From Nepenthes gracilis (Eukaryota; Streptophyta; Magnoliopsida; Caryophyllales; Nepenthaceae): a DNA stretch of 64,000 bases. A program made the position numbers and the translations under genes. Location of the stretch: assembly GCA_033239525.1 (NCBI GenBank), contig BSYO01000003.1, forward strand, positions 23,391,716 to 23,455,715, written 5' to 3'. Position 1 is the stretch's first letter. Every line of letters begins with the position of its first letter. Under the pieces are notes generated by a model. The model ran no database searches, was not told the origin of the DNA, and saw only the letters and a program-made list of their open reading frames with translations. This document shows positions 26,620-38,398 of this stretch, piece after piece.

Positions 26620-26862
26620 AATATTTACATAAAAGGGATTACAGAAAAATAGGTCGAGATAATAATCACAAGAAAAATCCATGATCGGACTGGCACAATA
26701 AAAGAAAAAAAAAATTCTATCACTTAGTAGCTACGAAATTTGAACAGCAAAGAGAAACAGAAGATCTCAAGCATGAATATGGTGTCGAGATTCAAACCGA
26801 CCCAGTATCATAAGCCAACAATAACGAAAGCAAAAGCAAAAACGGAAAAGAAAGAAGAGTTG

Positions 26863-27696
26863 TGTTAGACTTTTTTGTCACTATATTGTGGATAACTCAA
26901 TAAATAAAAAGTCATTGGAGGTTCGCATATAGCTCGTGTGAGGATTAAAGTGTTTGCGCGTGTTGTGAAAGGCTAGGAGGCAAGATCAAGTCGGACACTT
27001 AAGAGTGCTCGAACGTCCAGATTAAAGGTGGATTGTTAGCGCTTACCTTCTACTCAAGCGGTGCAGAGGCATGAATTTCAGACTTTGTGCGCTCGCTATA
27101 TCATCGCCGGGCACTCGAGCCCGGAATCCAACACCGGTGTGCTCGATCTGTGCTCGCTTGGCATTTGAGTGTCTGTATATGGTATAAAACACGGGTCACA
27201 CGTTTTAGGATTATGATTTTAAAATTTTTCTCCACAATGGGTGTGGCACATAAAAAAAGGAAAGAAGAATAGTGAAGAGGAAGTGGTTCAATATTCGATC
27301 GGGTTCCGATTTGAGTTTCGTTTTTTTGCCAAGGTTGAGTACGTTATTCTGAAGGTGATTTTAGAAACGTATTTTTATTTGATAGTGTTTTTTTCATTAT
27401 ATTTTTCTTGTAGGTTGTCGAAAGTATTAAGAGAGGATTGTATTCAACAATTTTTTGCTTAGATTCAAAGTGAAGGTATTTCAAATGGGGTTCCTATAAT
27501 CGGCACTATTTATAAATGATTTCTTTAAAATTTGTCTTATAATTTTTTTATTGGTTGAAAAGGATTTTTCACGTTAAAAATTATTGTATATTATTTGTTT
27601 ATGGTACTCACAAACTTGATGGCTAACGATTGACCAAGGGTTTTATTTTGTTTTGCCATGTCGGATCGGTTGTATCCAGGCAATAAATTTCCAACA
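26863..27696 (+). mobile_element. Degenerate Copia-type LTR, copy C
   Basis: The left end TGTTAGACTTTTTTGTCAC and right end TTTCCAACA fit the family. A GCTCGAGC-type block lies at 27010-27160, a TATAAAA box at 27183-27189, then ACGTTTTAGGATTATGATTTT, a purine-rich leader and GGTTGAGTACGTTATTCTGAAG. The segment near 27640-27680 (TTTTGTTTTGCCATGTCGGA) is matched in copy A near 20620. The flanks AGTTG and AGCCA do not form a clear duplication. Confidence 0.55.
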
Positions 27697-28787
27697 AGCC
27701 ATTGGGTTCCTTGGCCTTGTAGGAGTACGCACCGCCATCAAAATGGCCATAACAACATAAAAAGCAAGCCTCTTCCCCTTGTTCAATCTCATCGATTGCT
27801 CAATCACTTTATTAATAGCGCCCCACTTTTTTTTTATTAAAAAAAAAAAATTATTTTTTTAAATAAAAAGGATTAAATAAAATGCGTTAAATTTTCATTC
27901 AACGTTTACGATATAGTATTATACGAGCGTCATATGAGATGAGCATTGCACCGCCCCTCATTCTTTCCGAACTCATCACCTCAGGGCTTAGCAAAGTGTC
28001 ATATGCACATTAATTATATTCATTAAATTTCCACTAATCCATATAATCTGAATTAATTAATAATTAATTACATCATCTTCAATAATATAAAAATTATATA
28101 TGTTGATTATAAATAGTATAAATATATTATTTATAATTAATCATATTTAATGTAATAATTTTTATTTCATAATAAATTTTATTATATTTGATTGATTAAT
28201 TTAGAGAAAATATTAAATTGCTCTTTTTAGTTTATCTACCGAGATTAGGAATTAAAATAGAATTTGATAGCTTTATCAATTTTTATACACAAATCAACTC
28301 GAAATAGAAATTTAATTTACGATTTATTTTTATGTCAATTAATTTATAAAATATATTTTACATATATAAAATATGTTATTAATTTATTAATCTCAATTTG
28401 TTATATTTCAAGCATATAAATTTTAATCCACACGGCTGTGTAACTTGTGAATTTTTTTAATATAAATGTGTGCTAGTTTCAAATTTTAAAATGAAATAAT
28501 TCTTTTTCATTGAGAATAAATAGATATTAATTACACTATATAGAAATGTAACCATTCATGCTTATTGAAACCAATACTTCGATTTATATTGTTTATGATG
28601 AACGATGAAAGTAATCTAATAGATTCAATTTAATATTCATAAAGACAAAAATATTTATTGATATATGTAATTTTATTGATCAATATAACAATAACTGTGA
28701 TTCACTAAATACGATCAATAAGTTTATTTTAATTTTACATAAAATATTTGTCAACAATCTAATTATAAAAGTTTTCATATTCGATAC
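27697..28787. other. Intergenic, AT-rich
   Basis: Low-complexity AT-rich DNA, including adjoining T and A runs at 27825-27850 that could fold into a hairpin. It ends with GATAC (28783-28787), the left target-site duplication of the next element. No gene was seen. Confidence 0.5.
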
Positions 28788-29876
28788 TGATGGGTAGACC
28801 CATAGCAGACAACCCAAATAAGAAAAAAGGCTCAAAATTTAAAAAAGCTCAGACGCGTGTTAGACGGTCAGCGCTAGCATTGACTGCACGGAGCGCCAAC
28901 TAGGGGACCAACGCACTCCCTCAAGACGGTCAACATTTCTGTTGACTGGAAGAATTGTAGTAGCAGGTTGTGAAAAGATAGAAAACCTAATACGGGCCAG
29001 GCCCAGTTTGGCAAACGTTTCCGTACACGACAAGTCACGGTCCTTTCCCTAATTTCACGCTTTCCTTGAAGCCAATATCATCTAAAGAATGTATCAACTG
29101 ATTCAGCGCCCTTCCCGTGAGGAAGGCGCCAGATTGTCTCTTTCTATCCACTATGGAGCCTAACGGTAATAAAAGTATAGAACGAAGGCAAATAATCTGG
29201 AGACCCGTTACCTGCTCAGAAAGAAAACGATCCCATCAGTCAAGCCTTCCTGCTCAAGGAAGGACTCCCAACTCGAGGTAGGGATCACGTCTTCTTGGCC
29301 AAGGAAGGTCGCCCTTCCCACCATCTATATAGCCCGGCAGAGTCGCCACTCTGGAGGAGACGATTTAAGATACGAACACAGATGCAAAAATACAACGCAG
29401 TGCTACTATAAAAATCATTGAGCATACTCACGCTCGTACCTAAGTGAACAATCACTTACTTTGCTAATCCCACTCCAAGCCTCCAAATTTCAGAGATTTT
29501 GCCCGCTCATCGAGATCCATCCTTTTAAGCTTCCACGCTTTCAGGACATAGCCTCCCATTTGTTCCCTGCGAACATCAAGTTGAAAAACCATACTCTCGA
29601 CGAGTCACAAGAATGTCTTTAACATCTAAAGGCCAACACCCTCACCAATCTTAATCACGCTCCCTATTTCGTTTTACGTTTCAGTTTACTTTCTCAAAGT
29701 TTGAAAGCTTGTTACTGACTTGAACGTTGGAGTGTTTTCGGTGGGACAACATCCCGTCGACACCTGACCTCTTGTTTATTGTAGTGGTGTGTAGGGTCCA
29801 GACTCGGTGAACGGAGCCAGATCCAAACGATCAAACGAATTTGAATTTGTTCGAAGTCAGATCCAGGTACGCATTA
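28788..29876 (+). repeat. 5' LTR of Tat element 1
   Basis: Begins TGATGGGTAGACCC and ends AGGTACGCATTA, directly before the primer-binding site. It aligns along its length with 38399-39488. The expected terminal CA is TA here, while the 3' LTR keeps CA. The LTR promoter is not obvious; TCTATATAGCCCGGC near 29323 is a plausible TATA region. Confidence 0.88.
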
Positions 29877-29877
29877 T

Positions 29878-29894
29878 TGGCGCCGTCTGTGGGA
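29878..29894 (+). promoter_or_regulatory. Primer-binding site, Tat element 1
   Basis: TGGCGCCGTCTGTGGGA lies one base after the 5' LTR. It is the usual form in plant Gypsy elements of this group, where a tRNA 3' end primes minus-strand DNA synthesis. I did not identify which tRNA. Confidence 0.75.
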
Positions 29895-30419
29895 AGCACT
29901 TACAAGAAGCCAACTACGTTTCCCAGAAGCTCTTTCCAATTAACACCCTCAAACAAAACGGTGAACACAAGGGTCGCAAGTGAGCGAGCCAGCCCGAGAT
30001 GCGGTCTCACCAAACAAGGACCACGCCATTGGCGCTGTGGTCAATAGGGTAGCCGGTTGAATTTCGACATCTTTCTTCCAAAACCTGACGGAGCATATAC
30101 ACAATACGGATAGGATGCTTCAGATACTTTGATCCCTCCAGGAGCAAGCACAATTAGGGGTTACACCGACGGTGGCCCCAGCATCGGCATCCAGACGAGG
30201 AGGCCAGAGAAAGAAGGCTCCGGCCTGACGGACCGGAAGGCTAACCAGTGCTCCTACACAGGAGTCCTCACATGCCCAAAGCCGTCTACGGCGTGAGGAG
30301 CGAGGAACCAACTCTACCCTGGAGGAAAGTCTGGAATGAAGGAATCCTAGATACTCCAGAGTAGAATTTAGGCCCTAGGCTCAGGAGGGAGCCTCCCTTG
30401 CCGCTAGATCTGTCGGAGA

Positions 30420-31480
30420 TAGCAGCCGCCCGGCTGCTGGACAAGCCAGGGAGAGAACGAAGTTGAGGGTATATCTCAACTCCAAAAGATCTGCTAATGT
30501 CATTCCAGCAGATCCGAGGTTGGAGAAACTATGGAACCGCATCTTCAAAGACGATGAGCGCGCAGTCAGTATCGACAAATCTCCCTTCACATTGAAGATC
30601 TTAAACCATCCCATGCCGGTAAAGTTTAAAATGCTAGCCATTGACTCTTATGATGGGAGTGCTGATCTTGTCGATCATCTGGTCCACTTCTGACCCATCT
30701 AGGTCTACAAGGGATGGAGGACGCAACCATGTGTTGTTGCTTCCTGCTCACCTTAAAAGGAGACACGTGCATTTGGTTCCATCATCTCCCCTCAGACTCG
30801 ATCTGAAGTTTTCAGGAGCTTACAGATCTTTTCTTGTCCCAATATGCCTCCAGCCACAATGAGAAAAAGAAGCCATGGCATCTGTCGAACAATAAGCAGA
30901 AGCATGGAGAGAACCTGCAGAAGTTCCTGGATCGCTTCGTGGTAGAAGCTAGGCGGATACCTCGACTCACGGAGGAAATGAAACTCGGTAGTTTCATCTC
31001 CACGTTGAAGCATGGAGAATTCTTCAGGCACCTGGCACATAAGAACCCGCAGACTTTTTAGGAAGTGGAGTCTATCACCAGGACTTACGCAGCAGCGAAA
31101 GAGGCCAACGAGGCTAAACGTCCCTATCGGCCCGAACAGTCTTGCTCTTTTTCACCTGAAGGAAAGTGGAAACACAACGGTGGTGATTACTCCCACCAAA
31201 AGCACCATAGAATTGGGCTGCCAGAGTGCAAGGATTATAGGCCCATCAGCCTAACACCCTTGACTGACACGCGATCAAACGTCCTCATACAGATCCGTAG
31301 GGAGAAGTTCCTTAAGTGACCAAAACCACTTAAGAAGGCGGAGGGAAAAAATTCAGTCAAATATTGCGATTTTCATTGATCTCCCGGACACTCCACAGAA
31401 GACTACAAGCCCCTTTAGCGGGAGAGTGAGGAATTGATCAGAAGGGGCCACCTCACCGGGTTCATTAAATGCCCTTGTCA
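30420..31480 (+). pseudogene. gag pseudogene, Tat element 1
   Basis: Gag forms the virus-like particle core. Pieces of a Gypsy gag are spread over at least three frames: FTLKILNHPMPVKFKM and DSYDGSADLVDHL near 30580-30690, then ENLQKFLDRFVVEARRI and HGEFFRHLAHKNPQTF at 30905-31058, a TAG at 31059-31061, then EVESITRTYAAAKEANEAKR. Near 31360-31460 a degenerate knuckle with PGHSTEDY and LIRRGHLTGF is visible. The stop at 31059 falls where element 2 has TGA at the same codon, so the ancestral codon was probably Trp. Frameshifts near 30690 and 30830 also break it. The N-terminus is unclear. Confidence 0.75.
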
Positions 31481-31619
31481 GAGCTCTAGCACTACGGATG
31501 GAGAAGGATCAGAGTCTTTCCCACCACAAAATCGGGTTGCGGTAGGAGTGGTCAACATGATCACCATCCGACCGATTAAGAACCCGGTGGACAACAAGGA
31601 CTAGCACACAGGGAGGAAG

Positions 31620-32310
31620 AAGTAACACACTACTGACACCGTCATCAGTTTTAGTGATGGTGACCTTGTACATATAGACCCTATTGTTGTATCTGAACTC
31701 ATTTTCGACGGTAGCGTTGACTACCAGATGAAACGAGTATTTATTGACAATGAAAATTCTCGTGATTTGCTTTATCTCGATACATTTTTTAAATTTGGTT
31801 TAAAAAAGAGTCAATTAAAACCTGCAGAAGGCCCATTGTACGGCCTTGACAACGAGCCGGTGCTCGTTCAAGGGACGATCCGGTTAGAAGTCACCCTAGG
31901 AACGTACCTGAAAACGGCAAGTTGTACACTTACCTTCTTGGTAGTCGACCCGCCTTCTATATACAATGTAATACTGGGCCGGCCGTGTCTAACACCGTTC
32001 GGGGCCGTTACCTCAATACCACACCTCAAAATGAAATTTCCAACGCCATACGATGTGGGCGAAGTACTAGGTGACCAAGTTATTGGACGGACATGCTACA
32101 TGTCTCAAATTGCTCCTAACGACAGCACCAGAGCGGTAGAAGAACTTGACCAACGAGACGAAATGACCTTGCAGCAGGCGCAGTTCGGTGAGGCAACCGA
32201 CCTAGTCCCACTAAATCTAGAAGATCTAAAAAAGTGCATGCGGATCACTCACCGGTGCGTTGCGCGAAGAACAGATCATATTCCAGCGACGGAATGCTGA
32301 CATCTTTATA
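31620..32310 (+). pseudogene. Retroelement aspartic protease, Tat element 1
   Basis: The protease would release mature Gag and Pol proteins. An open frame of 190 codons (31728-32300) carries RVFIDNENSRDLLY, where Tat proteases usually have a DNGSS-type active site; this changed motif suggests lost activity. It continues with LKPAEGPLYGLDNEPVLVQG, then VILGRPCLTPFGAV and HLKMKFPTPYDVGEVLGDQV, all typical of the Tat protease. The frame also reads upstream to about 31640 (DPIVVSELIFDGSVDYQMK). It closes at TGA before the reverse transcriptase. Confidence 0.8.
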
Positions 32311-32337
32311 CGGACTCCCGTTGACACGCCTGAATTC

Positions 32338-33100
32338 TAGACAAGTGTAATTGTCCACAAATTGGGCCTCGAATCGGACCAAAAATCCGGTCGAACGAAG
32401 TGGAGAAATCACTTAGTAGAAAAGTTGGTCGTCATCCGGGAGGAAGTAAAGAAATTACTGGATGTCGGATTCATCAGAGAGGTCCAATACCCCAATTGGC
32501 TCTCTAACGTAGTCCTGGTAAAGAAGAGTAGTGGGAAGTAGAGAATGTGCGTTGATTTCACCGACTTAACAAAGCCTGCCCAAAAGACAGTTTTCCTTTA
32601 CCTATGATTGACCTGCTGGTAGACTGACATCCGGACATGAGCTGTTGAGCTTCATGGATGCCTATTCGGGCTATAACCAGATCCGGATAAGTCCGGAGGA
32701 CGAAGAGTATACATCGTTCATGACAGACCAGGGGACTTACTACTATAAGGTGATACACTTTAGATTGAAGAATTTGGGAGCCACCTACCAACGGTTCGTA
32801 AACAAAATGTTTGAGAAACAGATCGGCCCAAATATAGAAGTCTATGTTGACGACATGCTCATCAAGAGCAGAATTACAAGCAACCATATCCGCAATTTGG
32901 CAAAGTCGTTTGAGGTGCTCCGTGAGCATCAAATAAAGCTGAACCCGGCTAAGTACGTCTTCGAGGTAGCCTCGAAAAAATTCATGGGTTTCATCGTCTC
33001 CTAGCGGGGGATCCGAGGCAAACCGGAGAAAATCAAGGACCTCGCGGACATAGCTCCTCCATGAAGCATCAAGGATGTCCAGCGACTGACTGGACGATTG
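32338..33100 (+). pseudogene. Reverse transcriptase, Tat element 1
   Basis: The RT copies element RNA into DNA. Seen in order: VKKLLDVGFIREVQYPNWLS, VVLVKKSSGK, a TAG at 32539-32541 in place of the usual Trp, RMCVDFTDL, FMDAYSGYNQI, the YVDD catalytic box at 32843-32854, and FEVASKKFMGFIVS followed by another TAG at 33002-33004. The catalytic box is intact, but at least four stops interrupt the frame, including TAG where Gln or a similar codon is usual and TGA near 33062 where element 2 keeps Trp. A frame slip is likely near 32590-32640. Confidence 0.88.
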
Positions 33101-33119
33101 GCATCCTTGTCCCGCTTCC

Positions 33120-33690
33120 TAGCGAAGTCAGGTGACAAGTATCAGCCATTCTTTAAGGCTCTAAGGGGAACAAAATTAAATGGTTTCCAATGGACGATAG
33201 ATTGCCAGGTGGCCTTCAATGAGTTGAAGCAATACTTGGCTAGCCCGCCGTTACTAGCATCGCCCAAGGTCGGAGAAGAGCTATACTTGTACTTAGCGGT
33301 GTCTGAGGTGTACCTCAACTCTGTCCTCGTACGCCAGGACTCCGAAACCTAACGGCCGATCTACTATGTGAGCAAAATACTGACCGGCCCAGAGACGCGC
33401 TACCCGTCCACAAAAAAGTTGGCCTTAGCTTTTATATTTTCTGCGCGAAAACTAAGGCCCTACTTTCAGGCACACTGCATCATAGTTCTCACCGACCAGT
33501 CTCTAAAGTGCATACTCCAGAAACCTAATATTTTTGGACGGTTGGTAAAGTGGGCTATTGAATTGGACGAGTTCGATATTGAGTTCCAACCAAGGTTAGC
33601 CATAAAGGCACAGGCTCTGGCAAATTTCATTGTCGAGACCACGACCCCGGTTCTCAAACAGCAGTCCTCAGAGAGCGTGAAACAGCGCAT
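33120..33690 (+). pseudogene. Gypsy RNase H domain, Tat element 1
   Basis: This RNase H removes the RNA template during reverse transcription. Visible pieces are FNELKQYLASPPLL, ELYLYLAVSEVYLNSVLVRQ, a TAA near 33351 where the family has Gln, PIYYVSKILTGPETRYPSTK and KLRPYFQAHCIIVLTDQSL. Apart from that stop the region reads through. It directly precedes the second RNase H. Confidence 0.82.
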
Positions 33691-34015
33691 AGAGGCTCCA
33701 GAATGGGTACTCTATGTAGACGAATCATTCACAGACACGGGCAGTGGAGCAGGGGTGGTCCTTACGACCCTTGATAAGTTTGAGGTGAAATACTACTTTA
33801 GACTTGACTTTCCGGCCACCAACAATGTTATCGAATACGAAGCCCTACTAGTTTGGTTAAAATTAGCAAAAGTGTGCTCGGCCAAGCGACTGGCTATTTA
33901 TAGTGACTCCGAGCTAATTGTCAACCAGGTTAATGGGAACTTTGAGGTAAATAATTCACACATGGCAAATACTTGGCCTGGGCAATGGAGGCCACCCGCA
34001 ACTTCGACAATCTAA
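33690..34015 (+). pseudogene. Second (archaeal-type) RNase H, Tat element 1
   Basis: A second RNase H fold lies directly after the first: WVLYVDESFTDTGSGAGVVL, then NNVIEYEALLVWLKLAK, then LAIYSDSELIVNQVNG. The D-E-D pattern (YVDE, IEYE, YSDS) is the active-site set. Dual RNase H is a Tat trait, the second copy being closer to archaeal and plant type I enzymes. The frame shifts after NNSHM near 33962 and continues in another frame (NFDNLTLVHVPITENWKADQ, near 34002-34062). Confidence 0.82.
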
Positions 34016-34259
34016 CTTTGGTCCATGTTCCCATAACTGAAAATTGGAAGGCCGATCAACTGGCAAGAGTAGTGGCGGCCGAAAATTTAGAAAAGTATTC
34101 GAGGAACATGAGGGAGGTCCTGAACGCTCCCAGTATAGAGGGACAGGAGACAATGCAGATCTCCGGGATAGAAAATTGGATGACACCCTACCTGAGGTAT
34201 CTAGCAGACGAAACATTGCCAGAAGACGCAGAAGAGGCCAGGTGGATAAAGAGAATGAC

Positions 34260-35412
34260 TGGCTAGTACACTATAGTCGACGAGCGGTTGTATTGCCGCG
34301 ACTACTCGACTTCGTACTTCCGTTGCCTAACCCCTGAAGAGGCAGACTACGTCTTGAGTGAAGTGCACCTTGGGATTTCTGGATTGCACGTCGGCGGTAA
34401 AAACGTAGCATTCAAGATCATGCGGCAGGGCTACTATTGGCCCTCGATGAAAAAGAATGCACTTGAGTTTATAAAGAGGTGCGAAAGCTGTCAACTTTAC
34501 GGCAACATTTGCCACTAGCCATCTGCCGTGCTGAAATCCCTTCAGGCGCCGTGGCCGTTCACGCAATGGGGGCTCGATATTCTTGGCATATTTTTCATTG
34601 CAACCAGGCAAAGAAAGTTCATCATAGCAGGTATCGACTACTCCATAAAGTGGGTCGAGGCCGTCCAGCTGGTCAAAATCACAGAACACAACGCACTTGA
34701 GTTTGTCAACCAGAACATCATCAGTAGATTTAGCATTCCAAAAGTCATTGTGACTGACAACGGAACTCAATTATTGAAAAAACGCTTCACCAAGTATTGT
34801 GCCAGCCTTGAGATTAGGCTGGTCCGCACTTTGGTGGCAGACCCCCAAGCGAATGGACAAGTGGAGGTGAAGAAACGAACGCTACTTCACGTGCTTAAGA
34901 CCAAGTTGGAGGACGCAGGGGGCTCCTGGGCAGATGAGCTCGCCTCAGTCCTTTTGTCTTACCGAAGAACTTCAAAGGACCCAACGCGTGAGACGCCCTT
35001 CAGCCTCTGCTATGGGACTGAAGCGGTGATCCCGATCGAAATGGGGCTTCCAAGTCTTAGGGTGAAATCTTTTGACCTATGGGGTAACTCCAAGAAGATC
35101 TGGGAACACCTAGACTTGCTAGAAAAAGCCCGCGATGCCGCTAGAATTCGGATCGCAGCTTGCCAACATCGAATCATCCGCTACTACAACAAGAAGGTGA
35201 AAGCGCAATAGTTCGATGTCGGAGACTTGGTCTTGCAGAGCATCGAGGCCACGGAAAAGGTGGCCGTCCGGAATAAGCTCTCTCCGAATTGGGAAGAGCC
35301 TTTTCTAGTCTTCGCTGTCTTACGAAATGGGGCATACAAGCTCCGAAATTAGGACGAAAAGTTGATCCCATAGACGTGGAATACAATCTATCTCAAATGC
35401 TACTTCCAATAA
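34260..35412 (+). pseudogene. Integrase, Tat element 1
   Basis: Integrase inserts the DNA copy into the genome. The N-terminal zinc-binding part has EVHLGISGLHVGG and RCESCQLYGN, followed by TAG at 34516-34518. The core (34528-35211) has WGLDILG, IVTDNGTQ and ANGQVEVKKRTL, giving the D, D and E of the DDE triad in place. PTRETPFSLCYGTEAVIPIE follows. The C-terminal part (NKLSPNWEEPFLV) continues after a TAG at 35209-35211, with two more stops near 35350-35374. The core is the best-kept domain of the element. Confidence 0.87.
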
Positions 35413-35598
35413 GGACCCCGGCAGGTATTCTGTATAATTATATGTGATTATTTGTGTGCACGATTCAATTAGTAAAACAAGTATTTCCTTTAGCATGTTG
35501 CGTTTCTGTGGTATGCATATATGTACGTGGTTTTCATTGCAGATTCGAAATGACCTAGGCTGCCCCTACGTCGGGAGGGTCTTCACCCTCTCGTTACT

Positions 35599-35793
35599 AA
35601 ACCCTATCATTTAGGCGGCCCATGGGCGATCGTATATAAACCCTAGTCATCCAGGCGACCCTTGAGCAGTCGTATATAAATCCTGATCATCCAGGCGGCC
35701 CATGAGCGGTCGTATATAAACCCTGGTCATCCAGGCGGCCCATGAGTAGTCGTATCTGAACTTTGGTTATCCAGGTGGCCCATTAGTGGTTAA
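35599..35793 (+). repeat. 40-bp tandem repeat in the 3' spacer
   Basis: About five copies of a 40-bp unit (CCTGGTCATCCAGGCGGCCC plus ATGAGCGGTCGTATATAAA) start at about 35599, 35638, 35678, 35718 and 35758. It lies between integrase and the antisense ORF. Tat elements are known for variable tandem repeats in this region. Confidence 0.85.
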
Positions 35794-36214
35794 AAAATTT
35801 TAGGGGGCTAACACAGCACACACGACAACCTCCTTCACAAGAAGATAGCGTTATCAGTCAACGATAGTTGATCGGAGCAAAACGCTCCACCAAAGCGGGC
35901 CACCCAAGTCTGCACCTGGGCAGCACCACCAAGCTTTACTCACAGGCGAATACTAAGTCGGCTTAACACAAGCGACAGCCGAGAAAATGTCCTGAACGCC
36001 TAAAAATAAGGCGGGCGGCCAACTCGCAGGAATCCTGCCCAGTTAGCCGCCAAGAACAGCGAAGAAGCAAAATATAAAGAGCAGCTATAAAAAGCAAGTA
36101 CGTGTGACATGCACAAAGCTATTTGTATTATTGCTACAATAGTAAAGTACATAATTAAACAAAAAAAACTACAATTAACAAAAGTTACGGAGGCAGCGGT
36201 GGCCCCTGTCTGTC

Positions 36215-37985
36215 CTAAGGCTCTCCCACGAGGCTGTCGCGACGCTGCGCTGACCGATTTGACAAATTAATAAGATCCACAGGGAAGTCAGGATCAACCA
36301 GCCGCACAATACGTCGGCTAATGTTGATCGCTTCCCACAACCGTACCAGCATCATGTCCGCAACCTTGTGGGGACGAATACGGAGGCTCAGGTCATTCTC
36401 TAGGGTAGCCGTTTGCCCTGCAAGCTGATCAAGGCACCCCTTAACATGCTCGTTCTCCTCCTTCAAACGAGTGACCTCTACTTTCAGGCCCAAGTTCTCC
36501 TCCTCAATGCCCGCCAGGATAGACTCCAGAGCAGTTGCGTCCTCTCGATGCTCCGCCCCTAGAGCCTCCAGCTTAGAATCGAGTCAGACGATCTCCCTGT
36601 CCCTATCAGAGATCGCCATGTCTCTCTACCTAAGCACCTTGGCAACCGTGCTCGAGACCTTGTCAGCTTGCACATGCAAAAAAAAGGGTTAGAAAAGGCA
36701 AACCAAGAGATAAGGCGGGCAACAGAATTTATACTGCTCAAATTCTTTGTGTTGGCTTGCCTAGCCTAGCACCCAGGTCTGGCGCCAAAGGCTGCGAGTA
36801 AGGAATGGGACCCACGTCGGCAGGGCTGGTGGCGACTTCATCCAAGAACTCCGCCATTGGATCTTCTGGAGTATCCTCCATCCTGGCTGGCTCCTTAGGA
36901 ACGATAGGGGGCTCCAGAATCGGCTCCTACTGCTCGGTCGGAATTTCCACAGCAGGCGATCCAACGGACGGCTCCTGCGGCCCAAGCGCCTTGATAGATG
37001 GATCCTCAGTCAGCCCCGATAGCGCAGGCTGTGTGAGAACAATGCCGCCGCTTGTCCTAGCACTCAATATGGCTTCATAAGCCTCAAGAGCCAGCTCCAC
37101 TTCTATCTCGGAGGTAGTGCCTATACCCGTAAAATGTCCAATAGAGAGATAGTCAAGCCCTGAGGACGACGAAGAAGGCGCCACCGAGGCCGTCCTTTTT
37201 TGCCTTGGACTGGGTGGATTGGTATCAGACGGGCGGGGACCAATGATAAAACCCTTCTTCCTCTTCTTCCTCTGCAGGACCTCCGGCGGTGGGAATTTTA
37301 ATTTCTGGATAGGAGACGGAGGCCCCCACTTGGCCTTCTTTGCCTCAACACAAGAGACCAAGTGGTCTCTCCGAAAATCTCCCAGGTTATCCACTATGAG
37401 CTTAACCAGCCAAGCCAGGGATGCCGTCTCAGCTTCCGAAGGCGCCCCCGTATATACCTCTGGCACTTGGCCCCACTCCCTGGGCAAGGGCCAGGACTCA
37501 CCCACATTAACAAAGAAGAACCGGTCCTTCCAATTCTTTAGGGAGTCATATATCGCGGTGCTTATCTGGAGACCGCCGTGGGGGGATAAAGAAATTCACT
37601 CCGCTCCCTGATTGAGCTTGAAGAGCCCCCTAATCATCGACATCGTCAACAACCTCAAGTGTTGACGAAGGACAATGTAGAGGGAGCACAGATACCTGAT
37701 GTCGTTGGCATGTAACTGAGCAATGGGGACCTAAAGCGCTCGAAAAAGTGACATCAACCTGTCGGGGATTGGAAGGCAGAGCCCACTCCTCAAATGGGCT
37801 TCGTATATGGTCATGAAGCCCGTGGGCGGCGGGAAAGCTCGTCGTCCTTCCCTAGAACACGGAAGGCAATCTCTTGCGGGATATTGTACTCCACGTATAA
37901 TACCTTCACGTCGTTTTCTCTCAGGAAGGAGGCGATGTCAGCGACAAAGACCACGATCAGGGCTAGGGTTTTCTTCTACGGGACA
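36215..37985 (-). pseudogene. Antisense extra ORF, Tat element 1
   Basis: This ORF runs opposite to pol. Its N-terminal half matches the 'putative gypsy type transposon' family (Transposase_28, PF04195, from memory): DIASFLRENDVKVLYVEYNI near 37910-37960, FMTIYEAHLRSGLCLPIPDR near 37760-37815, VPIAQLHANDIRYLCSLY near 37675-37735, and WKDRFFFVNVGESWPLP near 37485-37535. A Ser/Pro-rich basic linker (37200-37290) leads to a coiled-coil region (LKVEVTRLKEENEHVKGCLD, near 36430-36490) and a C-terminal motif LWEAINISRRIVRLVDPDFP. Two stops and one or two frameshifts break it. Antisense extra ORFs of unknown function are described in Tat elements; they are not transposases in any demonstrated sense. 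Confidence 0.75.
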
Positions 37986-38383
37986 AGGAAGACGAAGAAA
38001 TGAAGGCGCAAAAAATTCAAAATAAAACAAGCTGACGATTGAAAAACCTGTATGAACACGAAAACCACCTCGAAAGCGTACACCATCATTACCACCGCAT
38101 GTCGTTTCCCCAAAAGGGGACTGACGAATCAAATCCTCCGGCTCATTAAATACCGAGGTCCTGAACATACCGCATGAAAACATGTGGCACACTTTTTTGA
38201 CAGGACTGCTAGTGGCCAACGCTTCCTTCTCCAAGTTGCCCGAAAATTTCTCAAAAATGGTCAACAAATCCAGTCAATGTTTTGGAAGAACTCAAGGCTC
38301 CTCTTCAGACGGGCAACGACTTCGTCAGCAGAAAACAAGCAAATCCCATGATGAATATACCGGAGGCCAGAATTCATACCACC

Positions 38384-38398
38384 GGCATGGGGGGCTAG
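38384..38398 (+). promoter_or_regulatory. Polypurine tract, Tat element 1
   Basis: GGCATGGGGGGCTAG lies directly before the 3' LTR and serves as the plus-strand primer. Element 2 has the related GGTATGATGGGTTAG at the same place. Confidence 0.65.
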
